NCBI GenBank assembly: GCA_015680905.1 | Contig: CM027377.1 | Coordinates: forward strand, 64,563,501 to 64,627,500 | DNA: 64,000 nt | Direction of reading: 5' to 3' | Origin: Coptis chinensis | Lineage: Eukaryota; Streptophyta; Magnoliopsida; Ranunculales; Ranunculaceae | Shown here: one piece after another, positions 55,762-64,000 of the stretch | How the letters are laid out: every line of letters starts with the position of its first letter | Numbering within the stretch: position 1 is the stretch's first letter | Notes under the pieces: model-generated | Database searches by the model: none | What the model was told of the DNA's origin: nothing | Seen by the model: only the letters and a program-made list of their open reading frames with translations | Translations under genes and position numbers: made by a program

Positions 55762-57325
55762 CATAGAAACACGTATAATTAAGACATCTGTTAGGATATA
55801 GATATGTATAATATGCACTTGTTGTCTAGTTAAAAATTCAAAATTTTCAAAAAAATAAATAAATAAAAGTTATGTTATACACTTAGGAATATTAGTATTG
55901 TTTTCTTTCTCTATGCTCCGAATAATCTAGAAGTCTCACGTAGCTTTTGCATTAGAATAATTTGTAAAAACTTAAGTTAATACGTAGGTAATAATCTTTG
56001 CATCTATCTATAAATATATTACATGAGTATCTTTGATTGTTGGCAGTAAGTTTCTGAAACCTAGGCTAGAGTACTTATTCTAGAAATCCAGTGAGAATAT
56101 AACCTAAAGCCTTATATGAGTGAAACATTTGAGAAATGACACAAGGGAGAAGTAAAATCTGGATAGAGAAATCACACGTCCACTTGCTTGATCACTATAC
56201 CATATCCTAAGCGAGAATTTAGGCCCTCTTTGGATCGATATAGCCAAAAATTCAAACCTATAAATTATTTTCCGCTAGTCGCCCCTCTGAGCCTTTCTTT
56301 AGCCTTTCATAAACCGCAAATCCTTTACCCTGTAAAAAAAACAAAATAAAAAAAAAAATCAACCTACCCATTCTTTGAAGGAGTCTGAGAATATAGATGA
56401 AGAATAGAAAAGAGAATGACCTTTGAAATCAAGAATTAGTTAGTTGCTTCAGATAAGAAAAGAAAGTTTCCATCCAAATAAAATAAATAAATAAATAAAA
56501 GAAAATAAATAGTTAGAACTCCAAAAATAGAATCAAGGGAGTCGAAAGACAAGGAAAAAGAAAAAAAATATGGCTAAGGATGGAAACAAAGTGTAGAAGC
56601 AAAAGTAAAGAACAATGTTTTCTCTAGTCACATAATATGAAGACTCTATTATCTCAAACTTGTCCTTTTTGAATATCCATTTCCTTCCTTCTTAAACCAT
56701 CTCCTAATCCCCGCATCACCTAATAAAGACCTCTAGCTCAATTAGGAATAGGTTAGTATGATAGTAAGTGGCAGATTTGTTTGATCGACTCCAACTTCCT
56801 TGTGTGTCATTGAGATTGTAAGGTAAAGTGTGTGCATTTAATCGGAGTAGGAAAACTGAAGAAGGAAAAATCAGAGTGATTTTTGTCTTGACATTTATGT
56901 GAGGACCTACTTAAGGACGCTATTCCGAGTTTTCATAAACGAACCTGCTAGTGGTTTTCATAGTATTACTCATTGTATATATGTTTATTCGTAGATGATT
57001 ATTGATTATTAAGCATATATTAGCTTAGGTTTCAACTTGATTATTCTGTATCCATTGCTAGTGAGATATATAGATAATTGGGAGCATAAATAAAGAAACA
57101 ATAGTTTTATTTCTTAGTTATTGTAGTATAGATGAAGTTTGTGAGTAACTTCACTGGAAAACTCTCACGAGGCTACAACTCATCCACTAGGGAATTCCTA
57201 GTGGTTTAAGGCCTTGTTGCATATGGTCAATGCAATCGCACTCGGCGAAACCAGATTAGTTAGAACTCCATTTTTGGTCACTTATGCTAATTTCTAATAT
57301 TTGCTTGAGGACAAGCAAAATGCTG
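55762..57325 (+). other. Conserved noncoding spacer, element C
   Basis: No gene; collinear with the spacers of E, A and B; closest to E by eye. Confidence 0.6.
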
Positions 57326-57336
57326 TTTGGGGGTGG
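57326..57336 (+). promoter_or_regulatory. Polypurine tract of element C
   Basis: TTTGGGGGTGG, preceded by TTGCTTG-AGGA-CAAGCAA. Confidence 0.82.
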
Positions 57337-57338
57337 TT

Positions 57339-58450
57339 TGATAAGATCCTAAAACTGTAGTTTTAACCCCTTAACAATAATACTTTTAGACTAATTATGC
57401 GAGTAATAAATAAGAGTTAATGCTGATTACGTGCTTTTATGTATTTCAGACATTGAAGTCTATTTTGTGCAGAAATGTACCACTTTGGCGATATAGAGGA
57501 GCAAGGGTTGGTTGCTAAGAAGTTCTGTGAATAAAGGCCAAGATTCAAGGAGAAAAAGCCTTTGTAAAGCCCGGTTAGAAGCTAAGAAGTCAGAGTCAAT
57601 GCGGGCAGAAACAACACACAAAAGTCAGCAGAACTTCCAAATACCGTATCTTTGGACTCAGGCCTCAGAATTATACCTACCTTATGTCAAAATGACCAGC
57701 TTGGAAAGAGAATTCCAATGGTCTAAGCCTTGACCCAATCAGAGGAGCAAAAGTGGACGAAAAGCCTATTGAAGTCAGATCTAGCTGAGAAGGGCCCTGT
57801 AGACTGAAAAGATTGGGTTTTTGGCTCGATTTTCCGGCCCAAAACATGGATCCTCTGCCCATGCACGGAAAAGTGGATCTAGTCTCCTCCATTTGTATGG
57901 AGAAGACTTAGTTCTTAAGAATACCTAGATCTGGATTAGAAAATTAGGTTAGACTCCATTAATTAGTTAGAATAGCTTGTTTTAGATCTAGTTTTTACCT
58001 CAAATTAATTAGTGTTAGAACAAAGTAGATTATTATTTAGAATCACTATTAGTTTTATAATAAAGTATTAGTTTTAATTTCAATTTAGTTATTGATTAAA
58101 TTCTTATTTAGTTTTAGTTGTTTTAAATTCATAAATTAGGTTGTGTTCATTTTGATTCTTAGACTAATGATAAAATTAGATTTATAAAGTTTAAATTAGT
58201 TATTAAATTATGACTTATTATTATTGTTCTTGTGTTGGGAATGATAGTATAGAAATTTCACATCACATATTACTCTCATCATTATTCTTTGTGTTTGTTC
58301 AATTGAATTCTATTTAGTCTTGATAGATTGAGAGTGGAACGATTCCGTACTTTATATATTGCATGAATATATATGTGAGAGTAGGAAATAAATGATTGAT
58401 ACCGTAAGAAATAGGTTAGAGTAATCTAGTTGAATTTTTACGGGTTATCA
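57339..58450 (+). repeat. Element C 3' LTR (1112 bp), mosaic
   Basis: TGATAAGATCCT to GGGTTATCA. The 5' part follows E (no TATAAAAA; 'gtctcctccatttg'). The 3' part follows A ('gtgttgggaatgatagtatagaaatttcacat'). Confidence 0.85.
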
Positions 58451-59048
58451 ATTACCCATGCAAATGAGGTCATGTCAAGCTATGAGAGGACTCTAAAAAA
58501 AACATCTTCACTCTGATAAGAAGGCTGGTGACCTCTTTGCGGAGATCTCTGAGTTTTATTCTCAAGTGCTGAAGAAGGGAAAGAAGAGGACAGCTGAAAA
58601 TGTCATTCGCTTTGCTCTGAGAGTGCTTGATGTTTCTGAAGAGTCCTTCGATGTTGCCAGACAAGTTAAGATTGAGGAGGTTATTGAGGCTACTAGATAT
58701 GTCTCTCAGTTGGATGATCAGGGGCGAGTGACCAACCCTTTCATCTTGTTTCCTGATCTAGACACCAGTATCTCAACTATCCAGGATGAACTTATGCATG
58801 ATGCCTCCTCATCTTCTGAAGAAGACTCCGATGATGACATGCCTCCCATTCAGCTTCCTTTTTTGCCAGTTCCAGCTACAAGTCAGTGTTCTGTTCAGCC
58901 TTCAACCATTCTAGCTAATCTAACCACACAGTCTGGATACAGTCTGTTCTGGAGAGTGAAACAAGAGTTCTTGACGATGGTGCAGCAGCAAGCACTGATG
59001 GTGAACCAAAGTTTGATTATACCCCTGCTTCATAAGCCTTTCAGTTGA
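58451..59048 (+). pseudogene. ORF antisense to element F (possible Tat antisense ORF), truncated
   Basis: The frame runs to TGA at 59046-59048 and extends upstream to the C insertion border with one +1 frameshift near 58513. Blocks: KAGDLFAEISEFYSQVLKKG, RFALRVLDVSEESFDVARQV, IEEVIEATRYVSQLDDQGRV, then an acidic Ser/Asp-rich segment (SSSSEEDSDDDMPP) and a Pro/Gln tail. The GTG at 58566 is not the true start. It lies on + just 3' of the minus-strand integrase of F, where Tat elements often carry an antisense extra ORF. That is an inference from position. Its N-terminal part is cut off by element C. Confidence 0.5.
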
Positions 59049-60028
59049 TGATTCACATAAACAATTATTTTTAAACAATTATTCGATGGACCTGTAATAT
59101 TAAGCTATGTAGCTCACATACTATTTTACTTATTGAGCTCTGCAACTTTTCTAGTTTATGCATGCATACTACTTACTTACTGAACTCTATAGCTCTTCTA
59201 GTTTATGCATACATTTATAGCATTTTATATTATATGACATATGTTACTATGCATACTCTACCCCTGATGCCCCCAAAGTTCATTTGGAATAATAATAGGT
59301 GGCCCTAGTAGGCTAAACAGATTAAAATGAAGCATAGCCAGAATTTGATTAGGATATCATGGAAGTCATTCAAGTTAATTGTAATTAAAAGTTCGATCGC
59401 AATAGAGATGTCTTTGCAAAAGTAACTTGGTGCCACGACATTGTGTTTTATAACGACATGTCCTATTTATTTAAAAAATGAATAGGTTATAGTCTGAATA
59501 GCAGTGGGGGAGTCTTCCTCAACGCCATCATACCGATATAGTTCCAAGCCAATGATTGCGTGCTGGGATCTGGATCCAACCCAGATCTTCCCAGTAACCC
59601 CTATGTTTGATGTATTGAGAGCTCTAGGAACTGGCATACAATTTAGGCTCTTAATAAGCCTATCTCTTGTTCCAAGTCAAACTAGCATACACTTTACAGA
59701 ACAATTAATGTGGTCTGATTCCCTAAAGGCTTAACCCATCGAGGACAATCGCAGTTTGAAAGAACTGTCGTATAGTTCCAGCTGCATGGTGATGTGAAAG
59801 GAACTGGCATACAGTTCAACTTTCCCTTACTCAATATCACTGGTTCTAAAGTAAATTGGCATACAATATTCTTGAACAGATAGTGAAAAGATAATTCCCT
59901 AAAGGCTTTGTCCAGTGTGGATCATAAATAAAGAACTGATGCAAGGAAGAAATTCGATGGCAATATGGAGAACTTTATTAATGACATGGAGAGGAGTAAA
60001 CAATACATAAAGAAGCATTAATAACAAT
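59049..60028. other. Noncoding part of element F with small repeats
   Basis: No gene. 'cttctagtttatgcat' recurs at 59149 and 59197. 'ggcatacaattt/agttc' recurs at about 59634, 59806 and 59845, and 'ttccctaaaggctt' at 59719 and 59893. Tract 'ctttgggggcatcag' lies on the minus strand near 59265-59280. Confidence 0.45.
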
Positions 60029-61129
60029 TTACTGATAGTACTTGCGAAGGTGTTGTGCATTCCATGGTTTGACAAGAACGTCTCCTTCAACAGTGCGTAG
60101 GTACAAAAAACCAGTTCGACCAACCTTGTCGATGATGAATGGTCCTTCCCAATTGGGCCCAAGCTTGTCGTTGGGCTCTGGGATCTCACACAGAACCAGA
60201 TGCCCAAATTTGAAAGATCGAAACTGGACTATCTTGTCGTATGATCTTTTCAGAATCTGTTGAATGGCAGATAAGCGCAGTGCGGCACCTTCTCTTTTTT
60301 CATCTAAGAGATCCATTTCTCTGCATAACAATTCCTCATTGTCTAGGGTATGCACAATGTCAGATTTCTGAGTGGGAGCTACCAGTTCAGGAGGTATGAC
60401 AGCTTCAGTTCCGTAGGTCAGTGAAAATGAGGATTCACCAGTTAACTGTTTGGGTATAGTTCGGTATGCCCATCGGACCTTAGGTAGTTCCTCAACCCAT
60501 AAACCTATGGCGTCATCTAGTTTACACTTCATGTTATCCAAAATAACCCTATTAGATGCTTTGGCCTGGCCGTTGCCTTGCGGATACCTTGGAGTTGAAA
60601 ACAGATGGGTAATGTGAAACTCTTCACAGAGTTTAACAACTAATCCCCCAGTGAACTGTTGCCCATTATCTGAGATGATAACTTTGGGTATGCCAAACCT
60701 GCAGACAATGTTGTTCCAAATGAACTTTCTGACATCCTGTTCTCGAATGAAAACTAGGGGAACTGCTTCTATCCACTTGGTGAAGTAATCCGTTGCGACC
60801 AGTAAGAATCTGATATTGCTGGGAGCCGGTGGTAGAGGTCCTACAATGTCAGTTCCCTACTGTGCAAATGGACATGGGCTGGCCAATGGGTGCAGTTCTG
60901 TTGCTGCAGCATGGATAAGTAGAGCATATCACTAATATTTTTCATATTTGCAGCCGAAAACCTGTGCATCCTTTTGCATATAAGGCCAAAAGTATCCTTG
61001 CCTTAGGATCTTGAGAGCTAGTGTTCTACCCCCAGCGTGGTTGCCATAAATTCCTTCATGAACCTCTCGTATAACCTGTTCAGCAAGGACTGGGGAGAGG
61101 CATCTGAGATGAGGTCCCAAAAAGGACAT
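60029..61129 (-). pseudogene. Element F integrase, catalytic Glu lost
   Basis: Zinc-binding region (60932-61129): HEGIYGNHAGGRTLALKILR and GYFWPYMQKDA, with the final Cys pair spoiled (FGCKYEKY). The core in 60540-60930 has FGIPKVIISDNGQQFTGG (second Asp) and YPQGNGQAKASNR, where the catalytic Glu expected in QAEASN is Lys. The C-terminal part (60029-60541) has ELPKVRWAYRT, SSFSLTYGTEAVIPPEL, LGPNWEGPF and VLVKPWNAQHLRKYY, open throughout. A stop and frame changes separate the blocks. Confidence 0.8.
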
Positions 61130-61481
61130 CTTATACAGATCATCTTTAATGAGGGTGGATCTTTATATCTTTGCAAGAAGACAGCTTGCTACATTCTTAT
61201 CCTCAGGGAGTGTTCCATCTTTGAGGTAGGACTTGTATGGATCCATCCAATTTGGAGCGGTGGCTGGAATAACTATTGTAACTGTGAGTTCTTGGATGTT
61301 GGATTTCTCTTGGAACTCTATAGGGATGGAACAAAACTCAATGTTGCCTAACATCGAGGCAACATATACCAAAGCATTTGTGTGCCGATTTTTGGATCGA
61401 GGCAGCTGATAAAATTAAATGTTCTCAAACTTGCCCTGAATACCCCTCACCAGTTCCAGGTATTTGGCAATTCATTCGACC

Positions 61482-61990
61482 CTAGCCTCCATCAACTTGG
61501 AACACAACTAGTTGTGAGTCACTAAACACTGTGAGGTGTATCAGGCCCAGGTCAAGAGCCATTGTGAGGCCAACAAGTGTCGCCTCATATTCTACCTCGT
61601 TGTTGGAGGCGTTCCAACCCAACCAGATGGATTTCTCTAGTCGCATGTTGTCAGGAGTAACTAACACAACTCCCACTCCTGCACCTCTATCATATGAAGA
61701 CCTATCGACAAACAGTCGCCATCCGGATTTCTACTCCCATGGGTCTAGATGGGTGTTTGGAGGTTCAGGCAGGATGCCCTCATCTGAACTGGGGGTTGTT
61801 GAGTTGTACCCAGTGTAGGTCATTGGAAAATCTCCCAAGAATTCTGCTAGTGCCTGACCCTTCTCTGAGATTCGTGGAACATAGATAATATCATATTCTG
61901 ACAGTTGCATGGACCACTTAGCTAACCTCCCTGACCTGTTCAGCTTTATGATAACTGATCGTCACTAATATTTTGTGATTACCCTGATAG
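61482..61990 (-). pseudogene. Element F RNase H domain, frameshifted
   Basis: The minus-strand block NASNNEVEYEATLVGLTMAL followed by LTVFSDSQLVV is the RNase HI signature with the DSQ acidic residue. Upstream parts (SLREKGQA-like, to 61990) are in other frames. It follows RT directly. Confidence 0.78.
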
Positions 61991-62003
61991 TGTGGGGCTG
62001 GAA

Positions 62004-63347
62004 TTACGGTCGTAACTTTTCTGCTGCAAAAACAAGGGCTAAAGCGGCTCTTTCGAGTTTAGGGTATCTTGTTTCTACTAGTAGGAGCGTTCGGCTCAAG
62101 AAATAGACAGGTTTTTCAACCTTGTTTTCATCGACACGTATCAATACAGAACTGATACCGTAGTCAGATGAACAAAGATAAAGACCCAAAACTTCTCCCT
62201 CTATTGGTTTGGAAAAGATTAGTGGTGCCCCCAGGTATGTTTTGAGCTGATTGCATGCTTTTTGGTATTCTTCCATCCATACAAATGAGGTATTTTTTCT
62301 AAGTAACTGAAATAGAGGTTTGCACTTATCTGAACTCTTGGAAATGAACATGTTTAGAGCTGCTAACCTGCCTGTGACTTTTTGAACCTCTTTCATATTC
62401 TTGGATGAAGGCATTTCTATGAGCGCCCGGATCTGATCTAGGTTTGCCTCGATTCCTCGCTTAGTAACTAGATACCCTAAAAACTTCCCTGATGATACAG
62501 CGAAAGCACATTTTGTAGGGTTGAATTTCATGCGATACTCTCGGAGAACGTCAAATGCACATTTCAAGTGGGAGAGATGATTTCCCCATTTCAGACTCTT
62601 TATCAGGAGATCGTCTACATACACCTCCACAATGTTTCCTATCAATCTTTCAAACATTTTGTTCACCAAGCACTGGTATGTGGCCCCCACATTTTTCAGT
62701 CCGAATGGCATGACTTGATAACAGTACAGGCCATCCTTGGTTGTGAAACTTGCATGCTTGTGGTCTTCCTCATGCAATGGGATTTGGTTGTTGCTAGATG
62801 ACCAATATGTGAAAGATAACAGTTCATGTCCAGCCGTCGCATCTACCAATTTGTCAATCCGTGGTACAGGGTAATTGTCTTTTGGACATGCGCGGTTTAG
62901 ATCCGTGAAGTCGATACATATTCTCCATGACCCATTCTTCTTACGTTCTTGGACAATATTAGAGATCCAGGTGGGGAAATTGATCTCCCTGACAAAATTA
63001 GCTGCCTTTAGTTTTTCAACTTCAGCTTTTACCGCTTTGGACCTGTCAGCACCTATCCTTCTCTGTTTTTGCTTGACTACTACTGCATTACTGTGGACAT
63101 TGAGCTGGTGGCATGCCACATGGGGGTCAATTCCTTGCATTTCTTCAAATGACCAAGCAACCACGTATGTGTATTCTTGAAGGAAATGTATTAGAGTCTG
63201 ACGTTCTTCAGAACTTAACAAGGTGCCAATGAAAGTGGTTTTTGGGGAGTTGCCTCCCATAATTTCCACTTCCTCTAACGGTTCCAGTGAGGGGGGACCC
63301 TCCCTCTCTCTTGAGACTAGATCCGGGAGAGGGGGGACCAATTGCAA
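62004..63347 (-). pseudogene. Element F reverse transcriptase, long open frame
   Basis: 447 open codons without a stop. Order: acidic leader, PTWISNIVQERKKNGSWRIC, DFTDLNRACPKDNYPVPRID, an altered palm segment (LLSFTYWSSSNNQIPL, where the family has an Asp-containing MDAYSGYNQ), MPFGLKNVGATYQ, VEVYVDDLLIKS with intact YVDD, FLGYLVTKRGIEANLDQI, and the start of RNase H (VYFLSRTLL, ALVFAAEKLRP). The first catalytic Asp of the palm is lost, so it is probably dead despite the open frame. Confidence 0.85.
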
Positions 63348-63362
63348 TTGCTATTTGGCGGG

Positions 63363-63776
63363 TTACCCCACCTCTATTGGTTCAAAAGGGAGTGGGGACT
63401 GCTTCATTGCCATAACGTAGCATGCTTTGGCAGCCACTTGATCCCCTCTGATTGTCTCAATTTTCCTGTTGTGCGGGAACTTCAAACATTGGTGATAGGT
63501 GCTAGGAACAGCTCGGAGTCTGTGCAGCCAAGTCATACCAAAGATCATGTGATTGGGTGTATTAGCTTTTACCACAACAAAGTTTATGATAAGAGTTATC
63601 GGACCAGTAGCTACGGGTAGTTGGATCTCCCCAACTATCAGAGCTTTGTCCCTATTGAATCCATATAGGTTGGAGTTGGTGGCGACCATCTCAAAATCAG
63701 AAATCTGTAGCTTTTTGAATGCGTCGTAGTATAGCACATCTACTGAGCTGCCTAGATAAACCAATATGCGATGCAA
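63363..63776 (-). pseudogene. Element F aspartic protease, catalytic Asp lost
   Basis: Minus strand: MHRILVYLGSSVDVLYYDAF, where Tat proteases have LVDxGSS; the catalytic Asp is Tyr. DKALIVGEIQLPVATGP and NHMIFGMTWLHRLRAVPSTY follow, the standard flap and C-terminal strands. The frame is open and lies directly upstream of the RT frame in the element. The first residues lie near 63776; the upstream gag part was not recognised. Confidence 0.8.
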
Positions 63777-64000
63777 ATCATAATCTCCAAAAGGGAGTGT
63801 CAGAACAAGTGCATCTTCATGTGGGCTTTGGATGCTTCAACAGTCAGCCTCAGTGAAGAGGATAAGCAGATCTTTGTGGGGTACCGTATTAACCTGTGCA
63901 CCCGTAGTCAGTTCGCTGTTCATGATCCTCATTTGCTTGGCGATGCACATTTAATATTGTGCGCCCTTTTTAAGTGACCTGCCCACTTCATTTGCTTGCC

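Larger units (their letters stand above)
49945..58450 (+). mobile_element. Element C: 5'-truncated Athila-family element
   Basis: From the leader (equivalent to 11840 in A) to the 3' LTR end. It contains ORF1 (gag-protease-tail), a solo LTR inserted at 53139, a deletion that removes all of ORF2 (junction about 54540), an ORF3 stump, intron, spacer, polypurine tract and 3' LTR. It lacks RT and integrase. Because the 5' end is lost, no TSD can be assigned. Its ORF1 has the fewest indels of all copies. Confidence 0.82.
58451..64000 (-). mobile_element. Element F: Tat-type Ty3-gypsy retrotransposon, partial
   Basis: Minus strand, right to left: protease, RT, RNase H, integrase, then a noncoding stretch and the antisense ORF. 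The domain sequences differ clearly from those of D. RT reads RICIDFTDLNRACPKDNYPV and the integrase core ends in YPQGNGQA, typical of Tat/Ogre-like elements. Gag and the 5' LTR lie beyond the window. No 3' LTR is recognised; it was presumably separated by element C. Confidence 0.8.

Noticed and set aside
59265..59285. Minus-strand ctttgggggcatc as the polypurine tract of F
   Set aside because: No LTR start (TG...) with a partner elsewhere could be found next to it, so left as unproven.
59504..59734. 76-codon + strand frame in element F
   Set aside because: It covers small noncoding repeats and has no relative in the window.

Overview
This is a plant nuclear window, most likely from a eudicot with a large genome rich in transposable elements. 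The evidence is Athila- and Tat-type LTR retrotransposons, a Mutator-like transposase fused to an OTU protease domain, a plant mobile domain (PMD, MAIN/MAIL-like) gene with GT-AG introns, and AT-rich intergenic DNA. I cannot name the species. No bacterial genes, rRNA, tRNA or CRISPR arrays were recognised.

Old locus. Once the retrotransposons are set aside, the left 49.7 kb is one short locus. A degenerate MULE transposase-OTU gene lies on + (about 19-1591), followed by a 34-bp hairpin-forming tandem array (1866-2080). A PMD gene lies on - (ATG at 48659, stop at 9326-9328, five exons). A 1046-bp Mutator-type MITE with a perfect 9-bp target-site duplication (TSD) sits 36 bp upstream of the PMD ATG (48696-49741). 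The PMD gene was about 2 kb and now spans 39 kb, because LTR elements interrupt two of its exons.

Insertions, called E, A, B, D, C and F here. E (2183-9147, TSD CTTAA) lies between the two old genes. A (9655-19703, TSD ATAGG) is in PMD exon 4. B (20612-47558, TSD GGGCT) is in PMD exon 2. D (25367-40019, minus strand, TSD ACAAA) is nested inside ORF1 of B. C (about 49945-58450) has lost its 5' end and carries a solo LTR (53139-54398, TSD ACCGG). F (58451 to the window end, minus strand) is a different Tat-type element carrying protease, RT, RNase H, integrase and probably an antisense ORF.

Family architecture. E, A, B, C and D share one LTR family, beginning TGATAAGAGCCC and ending TTATCA, with a tRNA-Asp-type primer site. 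Only D carries RT, RNase H and integrase. In A, B and C, ORF1 runs from gag through protease into a conserved hydrophobic tail of unknown function. Two further ORFs follow: ORF2, acidic and coiled-coil, ATHILA ORF-1-like; and ORF3, unknown. They are unevenly lost among copies. Each ORF has a GC-rich GCGC leader in front and a hairpin plus oligopurine tract (TTTGGGGGTGG type) behind it, so the element looks like a chain of cassettes. ORF3 also has an upstream TATA box and a conserved intron starting about 14 nt after its stop codon. This cassette organisation is the most unusual signal in the window.
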